25,984 nucleotides of DNA from Firmicutes bacterium CAG:582 (GTDB lineage: Bacteria; Bacillota_I; Bacilli_A; RF39; UBA660). Positions 1 through 6,292 of this stretch are shown in pieces. The notes under the pieces are model-generated. The model made no database searches. It worked only from the letters and a program-made list of their open reading frames with translations, and had not been told where the DNA came from. Numbering within the stretch: the stretch's first letter is position 1; every line of letters starts with the position of its first letter. Position numbers and translations under genes: made by a program. The stretch covers positions 1-25,984 of the forward strand of contig FR884150.1 of the NCBI GenBank assembly GCA_000435515.1, in the 5' to 3' direction.

Positions 1-9
1 TTATAAACT

Positions 10-50
10 CTCCTTTAGCTTATTATACATATATATAAATACAAAAACAA
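10..50 (-). promoter_or_regulatory. Promoter and RBS of a gene starting just off the left edge
   Basis: On the minus strand a TTGTTT -35 (45-50) lies 17 bp from a perfect TATAAT -10 (22-27). A strong AAAGGAG ribosome binding site (10-16) follows, only about 9 nt from the window edge. A minus-strand coding region must therefore begin at or just beyond base 1. Its product cannot be seen. It is divergent from the tracrRNA-like gene at 197-308, the arrangement known for cas9 and tracrRNA in some type II-A loci, so cas9 is a testable guess. Confidence 0.7.
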
Positions 51-159
51 TTAATTTTTTATTAAATTTATTTCATTTACTAATATAATTTCTTATACAA
101 ATTACTATTTGTCTTTCAGTTCCTATTATATCATTTTATTTACTTAAAATATTAAAATG

Positions 160-190
160 TTGGTTAATTTTACTAAAACCATGTTATACT
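160..190 (+). promoter_or_regulatory. Extended -10 promoter of the tracrRNA-like RNA
   Basis: TATACT (185-190) is preceded by TGT, giving an extended -10 (TGn-TATACT). A poorly spaced TTGGTT (160-165) is the best -35. Extended -10 promoters need little -35 contact. Predicted transcription start is near 197. No plus-strand open frame follows before the terminator at 276-308, so the transcript should be a short non-coding RNA. Confidence 0.55.
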
Positions 191-196
191 AATTTT

Positions 197-308
197 AGTT
201 AGTAGTTATTACTACCTATAAATTGTTGCTTTTAATGGTTGTTTTACCAGAACCATAAGGGCTCCATTTGAAATCAACTTACGAACTTAATTGTTCGTGA
301 GTTTTTTT
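197..308 (+). ncRNA. Small RNA resembling a type II CRISPR tracrRNA
   Basis: About 110 nt bounded by an extended -10 promoter and an intrinsic terminator. Bases 255-278 begin ATAAGG and end GAAATCAAC, with the same spacing as the nexus region of the Streptococcus thermophilus CRISPR1 tracrRNA as I remember it (about 17 of 24 positions alike). As in tracrRNAs, this is followed directly by a terminator hairpin. The 2-bp GG/CC nexus with loop GCT (259-265) recalls the short nexus of the S. pyogenes RNA. Bases 221-256 would be the anti-repeat, so the CRISPR repeat should contain something close to ATGGTTCTGG near its 5' end. Against this, ATGGTT (235-240) and AACCAT (251-256) can also pair with each other, and no CRISPR array lies in the window. 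It could be an unrelated sRNA. Confidence 0.55.
276..308 (+). terminator. Intrinsic terminator of the tracrRNA-like RNA
   Basis: An 11-bp stem (276-286 with 293-303, one G-U pair) with a 6-nt loop runs into a T tract (302-308). The gene on the other side faces this site and has its own terminator at 344-384. Confidence 0.8.
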
Positions 309-343
309 ATAATAGATAATATCAAAAAAGAGGAAAAAATTAT

Positions 344-384
344 AAAAACGATAAAGACAATATCATCTAAACGTTGTCTTTATC
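344..384 (-). terminator. Intrinsic terminator after the nucleotidase/nucleoside hydrolase gene
   Basis: A perfect 11-bp stem (GATAAAGACAA, 350-360, with TTGTCTTTATC, 374-384) has a 13-nt loop. On the minus strand it is followed by GTTTTT. It begins only a few bases past the stop codon at 387-389. Confidence 0.8.
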
Positions 385-386
385 AT

Positions 387-1802
387 TTAATTAATATCTG
401 TTAATTTATTAAACAAATCCTTAAATATTTCATTTGCATTTAAATAATTAACGAATTTTACACTATGTCTGTTTTCAGTTAGTTTAAAAGTATTATCAGT
501 ATTTATAAGTGGACAACTAACATCCATTGTATTAAACCAATTTTTATTTATCATATATGCTATTACACTAACATCCCATAGTGGCCATCTTTTAGTAGGA
601 CCATAGGCTCTATTATAAAATCTATAGCATAAATAATCACATAATTCGTTTTTGCCTTTTAATTCACTTTCTAATTCGTATATTGATGTCATTAGATTCG
701 ATGTTATAGGAGAACAAGGCATAACAGTAAGTTTAACTTTTGATTCAAAAACTACTTTTACTGCTTCTACATCTTGATCAAAATTGAAATCTTTATTAGT
801 ACCAAATAAAAAGTTACTTCCTAACCATACAATTTCTATCTTATCAACAATATCTGGGTTAGATTTTAATGCTAATGCTATATTTGTTAAACACCCTATT
901 GCTAATATATATGTTTTTTTATTTTTGTTAGCAATTTCAATTATTTTATTAACTGCTGAATTTCTTTCATTATATCCATTTTTTAAATAATCGCGGGAAC
1001 CTTTATATATAAGTGATTTATCCTTTAATCCTAATAAATCAAATACTTTACATGCTTCATCATAACTTAAATCTAGAGAATCAGAAACTGTTCCTTGCCA
1101 TTTTTCTGGACTAAATGGAGCAATTGTTATTGCTTGAATATTAAATATTTCTTTGCTTTTTAGTAAGTAAGATAATGCGAATTGATCATCTGCTTCATTA
1201 TATGTATCTGTATCCAAAATTACATTATATTTATTTTTTTCACAGATTAAACTATATATTTCTTTCCATCCATTTACTATTGGAATATTTAAACTATAAT
1301 TCTCATTATATCTTGTTTTCATTAAAAAACATTCTATTCCTGCGTTTAATATGTATTTACATTTATCTGCTTCATCATCAAACATAATATCAATACTATT
1401 TTCAATACACTCTGGACTTTTATCTCTGCTTTTTGTAAATACTAATTTATCATATTTTATACCTTTTTCATTTAACCAATTTATAGTTACTAATTCATGA
1501 TTTTTAAAAAAATGATTTGATCTATGTGTTATTAAAAATATCTCGTTTTCTTCATATAATTTATTAATATATTCCTTAGCACCTTCTATTAAATCGAATT
1601 TTTCAGCCATTCTATCCATATTATTACAGATAAAATCTTCTATTTCTTCTGAGCTCCAATCAAACATTCCTTCAGTAATGTGTTTAGCTTTTTTATTTAT
1701 AATTCCTTTATTTCTTTTATTTTTATCTTCTTTCTCAAATTCTTCTAAAAATGTTTTATCTAAATCTGCTATTACATTATCAATATCTATTCCAATTCTC
1801 AT
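387..1802 (-). CDS. HAD 5'(3')-nucleotidase-like domain fused to a nucleoside hydrolase
   Basis: This 471-aa protein holds two enzymes normally encoded separately. Residues 1-185 look like a NT5C-type HAD nucleotidase: nucleophile motif DID (D6, D8), LITHRS (90-95, motif II), the lysine region KSRDKSP (124-130) and the acidic pair FDDEAD (141-146). Residues 190-471 look like an inosine/uridine-type nucleoside hydrolase: DTDTYNEADDQFAL (197-210, the calcium-binding Asp cluster), IGCLTNIALAL (302-312), FNFDQDVEAVKVVFES (339-354) and WPLWD (406-410) near the usual C-terminal Asp-His site. If both domains are active the protein would dephosphorylate a (deoxy)nucleotide and then split the nucleoside to free base and sugar. 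No signal peptide is seen, so it is cytosolic. The ATG has a good TTGGAGG site. The domain assignments are firm; the substrate and the coupling are inference. Confidence 0.85.
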   Translation of the reverse strand: MRIGIDIDNVIADLDKTFLEEFEKEDKNKRNKGIINKKAKHITEGMFDWSSEEIEDFICNNMDRMAEKFDLIEGAKEYINKLYEENEIFLITHRSNHFFKNHELVTINWLNEKGIKYDKLVFTKSRDKSPECIENSIDIMFDDEADKCKYILNAGIECFLMKTRYNENYSLNIPIVNGWKEIYSLICEKNKYNVILDTDTYNEADDQFALSYLLKSKEIFNIQAITIAPFSPEKWQGTVSDSLDLSYDEACKVFDLLGLKDKSLIYKGSRDYLKNGYNERNSAVNKIIEIANKNKKTYILAIGCLTNIALALKSNPDIVDKIEIVWLGSNFLFGTNKDFNFDQDVEAVKVVFESKVKLTVMPCSPITSNLMTSIYELESELKGKNELCDYLCYRFYNRAYGPTKRWPLWDVSVIAYMINKNWFNTMDVSCPLINTDNTFKLTENRHSVKFVNYLNANEIFKDLFNKLTDIN

Positions 1803-1858
1803 ATAACAACCTCCAATATAAAATAAAGTTTTAATCTATAAAAATTATACATTATATT

Positions 1859-1914
1859 ACAAGTATACTTTAAGATGTAAATAATTTAATATTTATATCT
1901 TAAAGTATACTTGT
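1859..1914. repeat. 56-bp near-perfect palindrome at the end of a truncated gene
   Basis: The arms at 1859-1876 and 1897-1914 are perfect 18-bp inverted repeats. Inside them a G-T wobble and six more pairs (1878-1883 with 1890-1895) extend the stem to about 25 pairs around a 6-nt loop. Neither side carries a T tract, so it is not a normal intrinsic terminator. The last codons of the DUF1016-like gene lie inside it. It may be a rearrangement scar (inverted duplication) or a small mobile palindrome. Confidence 0.85.
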
Positions 1915-2318
1915 CTATCTAATTCTCTTTTTGAATAATTATTTTTAATAGATAATTTTAAATAAAAATGCCTTTCTTCTTTGCTTTTAGCTCCACTCAA
2001 AATCAGTAAATTGTTTGTCCATGACAATTGCGTCACCAGTGGTGTCGCAATTTCATCTTCTTTATAAGTACTATAAAACTGAATCATACGTTTTATATTT
2101 CTTTTAGTAAATCCTTTTATAGTTGGATAATTATTTTTCATGAAATCTGAGGCTTTTGTTGTTATTTTATCACCATAATTACTATTCTCTTTTAGTTCAT
2201 ATAGAAATTTACCAACTTCTAAATACAATAAAATCATTTCTTCATTTACTTTTCTGTAAGCATTATTTTTTCGCTTTTCAATCATTTCAATAATTTGATT
2301 AAAATTAATATCTAACAT
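1893..2318 (-). pseudogene. Truncated DUF1016 (YhcG-type) N-terminal domain protein
   Basis: The product is 141 aa and matches the N-terminal DUF1016 domain: a long helical region with LLYLEVGKFLYE, YGDKITTKASDFMKNNYP, GFTKRNIKRMIQFYSTY, LVTQLSWTNNLLIL and finally NNYSKRELDRQ. Intact family members are about 330-370 aa, and this last motif normally continues into the C-terminal PD-(D/E)XK nuclease half. Here the frame enters the palindrome at 1859-1914 and stops after VYFKI, so the nuclease half is missing. The ATG at 2318 is preferred because AAGGATG lies at a suitable distance upstream; a longer frame to 2399 has no such site. It is probably non-functional, although a short N-terminal-domain protein could still bind a partner. 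Confidence 0.75.
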
Positions 2319-2398
2319 AATAATCACATCCTTAAAATAAGTTATTTGTAATTTTAAACAAATTATATCATTCAATTTGAAAATTTTATATACTTTCA

Positions 2399-2427
2399 TT
2401 GAAATTCGTAAAAATTTTATATATAAT
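2399..2427 (+). promoter_or_regulatory. Consensus-like promoter of the second small RNA/leader
   Basis: TTGAAA (2399-2404), a 17-bp spacer and a perfect TATAAT (2422-2427) give one of the best sigma-70-type promoters in the window. Transcription would start near 2434 and meet the hairpin terminator at 2488-2511. Confidence 0.75.
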
Positions 2428-2433
2428 ATTTTT

Positions 2434-2511
2434 AGAAAGAGAACTTAGTTCGTAACTTGTATGCGATTCGCTCCATTTGATATGGTTACTCACACTTCGT
2501 GTGAGTTTTAT
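2434..2511 (+). ncRNA. Short RNA or leader sharing an 11-nt motif with the RNA at 197-308
   Basis: About 78 nt from a strong promoter to a terminator. It contains GCTCCATTTGA (2470-2480), identical to 261-271 of the tracrRNA-like RNA and likewise placed just 5' of the terminator. Local hairpins are possible at GAAC/GTTC, GCGA-TTC-GC and CCAT/ATGG. It ends about 95 nt before the start of the plus-strand phosphatase-family gene, so it could be a leader that controls read-through into that gene, or an independent sRNA. It lacks the ATAAGG and GAAATCAAC parts of the tracrRNA signature, so I do not call it a tracrRNA. Confidence 0.5.
2488..2511 (+). terminator. Terminator hairpin upstream of the EEP-family gene
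   Basis: A perfect 8-bp stem, ACTCACAC (2488-2495) with GTGTGAGT (2499-2506), has a TTC loop and a TTTTAT tail. It lies between a strong promoter and the next plus-strand gene, so it could act as an attenuator. Confidence 0.7.
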
Positions 2512-2605
2512 AAAATATGTTAATATTAGTAAATACACTTATGAATAGAAAAAAATTCATTCAAAATGCAAATTTAGAATAAAAAAATATTATGGAGGTT
2601 TTAAA

Positions 2606-3328
2606 ATGAGATTAGCTACTTGGAATATTGGTGAAGATGAAAGAAATGAAAATGGCAGATTAACTTTAAATTCTTATGCTTATATAACAAAAACTATAAA
2701 AGATAAAAGAATTGATATTATTTGCTTACAAGAAGCAATAATTAAATCAAAAAATTTACCATCTATAGCAAATTATATTAAAGAGCACACTGATTTAAAG
2801 TATATAGCTGAATTTGAATTATCAGATTCACATATCAATATTGGATCTAGAATGGGTATTGTTATATGTTCAAAATACAAAATAGATAGTTATAATCAAT
2901 TTATGTTAGATAATCCTAATTTAATTTATTCTGTAGATGAAAATACTACTTATTATTCTCATGATAAAGGTTTTATTATTGCGGATATAAAAGAATTTAA
3001 AATTGTTACAGGTCACTGTTTACCATTTCATGTATTTAAAAAGAATCCTCTAGATTATTTAGAAATATTTGAGAAAGCAGATAAAGAATTTATTAGTTGC
3101 TACGGCTTAAATAACAAATTCATATTATGTGGAGATTTTAACTATGACAATGTTAATTCTTTATTTCCTGAAACAATGGTTAACTGTATTGACTTAATAA
3201 ATTGTCCTACTAGAAAAGATAAACAATTAGATCACTTTATTATTAGTAATAAACTAAAATGTTCTTTTAGTAAAGTTGAACATAATATATTTGACCATAA
3301 ATTAGGAATTTTTGAAATTAATGATTAG
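2606..3328 (+). CDS. Endonuclease/exonuclease/phosphatase (EEP) family protein
   Basis: The 240-aa product shows the EEP (DNase I-like) fold motifs in order: TWNIG (N7), CLQEA with the metal-binding Glu (E43), GHCLPFH (catalytic-type His 137), LCGDFNYD (D177, N179) and the C-terminal LDHF (D209, H210) and FDHK (D230, H231). All expected catalytic positions are present, so it should be an active phosphodiesterase or phosphatase. The family includes DNases, sphingomyelinases and inositol phosphatases, and I cannot assign the substrate. There is no signal peptide, so it is probably cytosolic. GGAGG sits just before the ATG. It is a single-gene unit with a strong terminator behind it, and the RNA element at 2434-2511 may regulate it. 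Confidence 0.85.
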   Translation: MRLATWNIGEDERNENGRLTLNSYAYITKTIKDKRIDIICLQEAIIKSKNLPSIANYIKEHTDLKYIAEFELSDSHINIGSRMGIVICSKYKIDSYNQFMLDNPNLIYSVDENTTYYSHDKGFIIADIKEFKIVTGHCLPFHVFKKNPLDYLEIFEKADKEFISCYGLNNKFILCGDFNYDNVNSLFPETMVNCIDLINCPTRKDKQLDHFIISNKLKCSFSKVEHNIFDHKLGIFEIND

Positions 3329-3365
3329 TTAGTACATAATTCGAAAAAAATCGAACTTGATATAT

Positions 3366-3393
3366 AGAATCAATCGAAAGATTGATTCTTTTT
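3366..3393 (+). terminator. Intrinsic terminator after the EEP-family gene
   Basis: A perfect 10-bp stem, AGAATCAATC (3366-3375) and GATTGATTCT (3380-3389), has a GAAA tetraloop and is followed by TTTT. Confidence 0.9.
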
Positions 3394-3398
3394 GTGGT

Positions 3399-3425
3399 AA
3401 AAAAAAACTATCATTTTAATAGTTT
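3399..3425 (-). terminator. Intrinsic terminator of the HxlR-macrodomain-sirtuin operon
   Basis: Read on the minus strand, AAACTAT pairs with ATAGTTT (3419-3425 with 3405-3411, 7-nt loop), followed by six Ts (3399-3404). It lies 31 nt past the sirtuin stop codon. Confidence 0.75.
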
Positions 3426-3456
3426 CGATTATAAATTTAATTGCTAAATTGTACTG

Positions 3457-4293
3457 TTACTTTAAAATATTTGTGATTGCATTAGCACAATCATCTTTAA
3501 CACATATTGCCCTATTTTTTAATTCATGAACCATATCATTATATTTATCATTTATTCTTATTAAAGTAATATTATCATGTGTATATGCTAATTTTTCAAA
3601 TGGAAATCTTATGATTCCTGGCGTATTAAATCCAACACCTAATTCAATTAAAATTAATTTTTTATTTATATTATCATTAATAAAGTTTTCATAATTATCA
3701 CTAAGTTTATTCCAATTATCATCTTCATCAAAGAAAGCATCTTTTCTAATATTTATTTCCATTTTTTCTCCACAAACTGGGCATATTGGTATAAGATTAC
3801 TATCAATTCTTAAGTTGTCTTTAGATTTCAACATCTTTTTAATTAATTCAGTATCATCATATAACTTATTATGACACGCTTTAGAACATTGCATTTTTCC
3901 ATAACTACCTTGAACTTCAAATACTTTATCATGTTCAAAACCAGAATTTTCAAATTGTCCATCGACATTTGTTGTAATAACAAAATAGTTTTTATCTTTT
4001 ACTATTTCTAATAATTCTTTATATGCCCTTAATGGAGGTGGTGCAATAAATGAATAGTTAATATGTTTTGCCCAATAACTCCATCTCTCTTCTTCAGTAT
4101 CAAATTCATAGAAACTAGATGTGTACATATCAGTCATTCCATATGCTTTAACTAGTTCAGGAAAATTCTTTTTAAAGCTTTCTTTCGAATAATCTATACC
4201 TGCTGATGCCGATAATCCAGCTCCTGCACCAATAACAATAGCATCAGCGTTTCTTATTAAATCTTTAATTTTTAAATAATTTTCTGTATTCAT
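3457..4293 (-). CDS. Class M sirtuin (SirTM), predicted protein ADP-ribosyltransferase
   Basis: The 278-aa product has the sirtuin NAD-binding motif GAGAGLSASAGIDYS (22-36), TTNVDGQ (107-113) and a zinc ribbon of two Cys pairs (C136/C140 and C171/C174). Where ordinary sirtuins have the catalytic His (ELHGS) this protein has EVQGS, with Gln128. As far as I know, this Gln is a hallmark of the class M sirtuins, which ADP-ribosylate proteins instead of deacetylating them. The preceding gene encodes the macrodomain that normally accompanies SirTM, and the two overlap by 29 bp. The ATG at 4293 is chosen because the conserved domain begins there and GAGAGTGATT precedes it; the frame continues to 4317. 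In known SirTM loci the target is a lipoylated GcvH-like protein encoded alongside. No gcvH-like or lplA gene is present here. Confidence 0.9.
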   Translation of the reverse strand: MNTENYLKIKDLIRNADAIVIGAGAGLSASAGIDYSKESFKKNFPELVKAYGMTDMYTSSFYEFDTEEERWSYWAKHINYSFIAPPPLRAYKELLEIVKDKNYFVITTNVDGQFENSGFEHDKVFEVQGSYGKMQCSKACHNKLYDDTELIKKMLKSKDNLRIDSNLIPICPVCGEKMEINIRKDAFFDEDDNWNKLSDNYENFINDNINKKLILIELGVGFNTPGIIRFPFEKLAYTHDNITLIRINDKYNDMVHELKNRAICVKDDCANAITNILK

Positions 4294-5029
4294 TATAATC
4301 ACTCTCACTAAAAACATTAAATATAACTTTTATATTTGATTTATACTTACTTAGTGTTTCTTTAACTGAGTTATATGCAACTATTTTTGCTTTATTTATT
4401 GGATAGCCAAATAGACCTGTTGATATACTTGGAAAAGCAATAGATTTATAACCATTCTTAATAGCATATTCCAAAGAATTTTTATAACAATTTGATAAAT
4501 CCAATTCGTTTTGGTTTGTTACTTCGTTTATAACTTGAGGCCCAACCGTTGTAATTACTTTTTTACTTGGCAAGTTATAAGCATCACAAATGATTATTTC
4601 ACCATTAGAAAGCTCTTTACCCTTTAAAATTTCATTACATTCAAGTCTTAATCTCATCCCTGCATTAGTATGAATTACATTGTCTATACAAACATGTCTT
4701 GGATTAAAGCATCCTAATCCATCGTTATTGCCAGCATTAACAATGACATCACACTTCAAAGTAGTAATATCACCTTTCCACAAAACAATATTGTCTTCCA
4801 ATTCCTTTAAAGAATTAACATCAACTATTTTCTTATCCGTTAATTCTAAACTTAAATATTCGTCTTCCAACCTTAAAATTTCTTCGTTTATTGGTTTAGG
4901 TAATCTTATATTAACAAGTGTCTTATACAATCTTTTTAACTCTTCGTAAGAATATGGTATTTCAATATCATAATTATTTTCTTGAATTAAATATTCTATT
5001 AATTTTAATAATAATTTTTCTTTGTTCAT
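4265..5029 (-). CDS. Zinc-containing macrodomain, protein-ADP-ribose hydrolase
   Basis: The 254-aa product has a helical N-terminal extension (about 1-80) followed by a macrodomain. Visible motifs are WKGDITTLKCDVIVNAGN (84-101, ADP-ribose adenine site and catalytic loop), GCFNPRHVCIDNVIH (106-120) and ISTGLFGYP (202-210, diphosphate loop). The C107, H112 and C114 triad is the zinc site typical of the Zn-macro type that is operon-linked with class M sirtuins. The predicted reaction is removal of ADP-ribose from modified proteins, reversing the neighbouring sirtuin. Its ATG overlaps the stop of the HxlR gene by 4 bp (ATGA), and its 3' end overlaps the sirtuin start by 29 bp, so the three genes are translationally coupled. 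Length and motif order are normal for the family. Confidence 0.9.
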   Translation of the reverse strand: MNKEKLLLKLIEYLIQENNYDIEIPYSYEELKRLYKTLVNIRLPKPINEEILRLEDEYLSLELTDKKIVDVNSLKELEDNIVLWKGDITTLKCDVIVNAGNNDGLGCFNPRHVCIDNVIHTNAGMRLRLECNEILKGKELSNGEIIICDAYNLPSKKVITTVGPQVINEVTNQNELDLSNCYKNSLEYAIKNGYKSIAFPSISTGLFGYPINKAKIVAYNSVKETLSKYKSNIKVIFNVFSESDYNEYRKLFKN

Positions 5030-5343
5030 TTTTGATCCTTATACTTAATCCCAAACTCTTTCATCATATCAAGAACACTTTTAAGTTCCATACCTTTCTC
5101 AGTTAGTGAATATTCGACTTTTGGTGGAACAACTGGATAAACTTTTCTTTTAACTATCCCATCACTCTCCAAATCTTTTAAATTTTGTGTTAAAACCTTA
5201 GCAGATATTCCAACAACCAATCTATTAAGTTCATTATATCTTTTTGTACCAGTAATTAAATCTCTTAAAATTAAAACTTTCCATTTATTTGAAATAATAG
5301 ATGCCGTATATTCAACAGGACAATTTGTATAAACTTTAGCCAT
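5026..5343 (-). CDS. HxlR-family winged-helix regulator with conserved N-terminal Cys
   Basis: The 105-aa product matches the HxlR/MarR-like family (DUF24): NCPVEYTASIISNKWKVLILRDL, then GTKRYNELNRLVVGISAKVLTQNLKDLE (recognition helix region) and VVPPKVEYSLTEKG (wing). The Cys near the N-terminus (NCPVEYT) matches the redox- or quinone-sensing Cys of YodB, CatR and HypR relatives, so a thiol-stress sensor is plausible. The ATG at 5343 is preferred over an upstream TTG because CCGGAG lies 9 nt before it. It is the first gene of the operon with the macrodomain and sirtuin genes (4-bp ATGA overlap). Its promoter carries an AGTAAGTA-type motif over the -35 that also occurs before the upstream hydrolase gene, suggesting autoregulation. 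Confidence 0.88.
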   Translation of the reverse strand: MAKVYTNCPVEYTASIISNKWKVLILRDLITGTKRYNELNRLVVGISAKVLTQNLKDLESDGIVKRKVYPVVPPKVEYSLTEKGMELKSVLDMMKEFGIKYKDQK

Positions 5344-5362
5344 AATTATCAACTCCGGTTTT

Positions 5363-5413
5363 ATTATATCATTGTATGTTAATTTCAGTAAGTACGCACC
5401 TTTTGGTAAGTAT
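5363..5413 (-). promoter_or_regulatory. Promoter with operator-like repeats before the HxlR operon
   Basis: On the minus strand TTACTG (5386-5391) lies 17 bp from a perfect TATAAT (5363-5368). The -35 is embedded in AGTAAGTACGCACC (plus-strand reading, 5387-5400), with a second copy of GTAAGTAT ending at 5413. The same AGTAAGTAYGCAC core covers the -35 of the gene starting at 6235, in the same register. A repressor bound here would block RNA polymerase; the HxlR protein encoded next is the natural candidate. Confidence 0.7.
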
Positions 5414-5439
5414 AAAAAAAGTGAATTTTACTTCACTTT
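5414..5439 (-). terminator. Intrinsic terminator after the MBL-fold gene
   Basis: A perfect 8-bp stem (5432-5439 with 5418-5425) with a 6-nt loop and a run of seven Ts on the minus strand. It starts 5 nt after the stop codon and separates this gene from the HxlR operon. Confidence 0.85.
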
Positions 5440-5443
5440 GTAA

Positions 5444-6235
5444 TTATTCTTCAAAGAAGAATCCTGCTGTCATTTCTAGATAATTAACGCCACTATAATT
5501 TGGATATTCATCTTTAACTTTCTTTATCATTTCATCTTTGCTAGTACAAGTATTTGCAATATTTAATAAATTTCTAATATATGATATTTTTGTATAAACG
5601 GCTTTAATATCTTCTGGAATATAATGTGATGTTAAAATTAAATTATAATTTTTTTCTATGTATCCCTTTAATGTATCAATCATAGAGTTTGCATGACTTA
5701 CACCAGCAATAATAGAATGACAATCACTACCCAACATATGAGTATAAATACAATTTATTTCTGGTATTTCAATATCAAAAGCATCACTTGTTGGAATAAT
5801 ATTCATTTTTACATCTGCTAAAGTAATAGTCCCTTCGTTGATATAATCAGTTATATTATGTATATTGTTATCAAATGATCCTCCAAATACCTTTGTAAAA
5901 TTGTCAACTAATACTTTTCCTCCACCAGTATGTCCATATTCATCAGCTTTTTTAGTAGCATATTTCTTAGAATCTTTTAGGAAAGTTCCACCTCCCATAT
6001 GATATGAAAGTAATACTCCGTCAAGTTTAACTCCTAACGATTCGATGTATTTTTCTAATTCTTTATTATTGTCATAGAATGCAGGTGATTCAATAACAAC
6101 TATCTTGTTATTTTTTTCAAGTAAAATAACTTGGTCATCAATATAATCTGCTGTATTGTAATTATGAACTTTTACATCTCCAAAATCATAAACCAAAACA
6201 TATCCTTTATCTAAATTTATCTTTTTGTTTTCCAT
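5444..6235 (-). CDS. Metallo-beta-lactamase-fold-like hydrolase with altered metal site
   Basis: The 263-aa product reads like an MBL-fold protein: early strands (YVLVYDFGDVKVHNY, VILLEKNNKIVVIES), a loop LLSYHMGGGTFL (76-86) where HxHxDH would be expected, IYTHMLGSDCHS (163-174) and LTSHYIPED (201-209). The canonical HxHxDH is absent; only single His residues (79, 166, 173, 204) remain. It may bind metal differently or have lost catalysis. The fold call rests on pattern and is moderate. The ATG at 6235 is preferred because AGGAGGAAAGAAA precedes it; an in-frame extension to 6274 has no such site. It has its own terminator and an operator-like promoter matching that of the HxlR operon downstream, so the two are probably co-regulated. 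Confidence 0.6.
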   Translation of the reverse strand: MENKKINLDKGYVLVYDFGDVKVHNYNTADYIDDQVILLEKNNKIVVIESPAFYDNNKELEKYIESLGVKLDGVLLSYHMGGGTFLKDSKKYATKKADEYGHTGGGKVLVDNFTKVFGGSFDNNIHNITDYINEGTITLADVKMNIIPTSDAFDIEIPEINCIYTHMLGSDCHSIIAGVSHANSMIDTLKGYIEKNYNLILTSHYIPEDIKAVYTKISYIRNLLNIANTCTSKDEMIKKVKDEYPNYSGVNYLEMTAGFFFEE

Positions 6236-6264
6236 TTTCTTTCCTCCTAAATTTTTATTCAAAG

Positions 6265-6276
6265 ATGTGCGCACAT
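6265..6276. promoter_or_regulatory. 12-bp perfect palindrome in the 5' leader of the MBL-fold gene
   Basis: ATGTGCGCACAT is a perfect palindrome between the predicted transcription start (about 6286) and the RBS. GTGCGCAC resembles the GTGCRTAC half of the shared operator motif, so it may be an additional regulator site. It is GC-rich for this region. Confidence 0.4.
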
Positions 6277-6292
6277 TTCCTTTGACAATTAA

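Noticed and set aside
1177..1385. Plus-strand open frames lying opposite minus-strand genes (here and at many other places)
   Set aside because: They have no RBS, are shaped by the codon pattern of the opposite gene, and encode low-complexity Leu/Ile/Phe-rich chains.
2319..2399. Longer start for the DUF1016-like gene (adding 27 residues from 2399)
   Set aside because: The extra residues are not family-like, and a proper RBS precedes the ATG at 2318.
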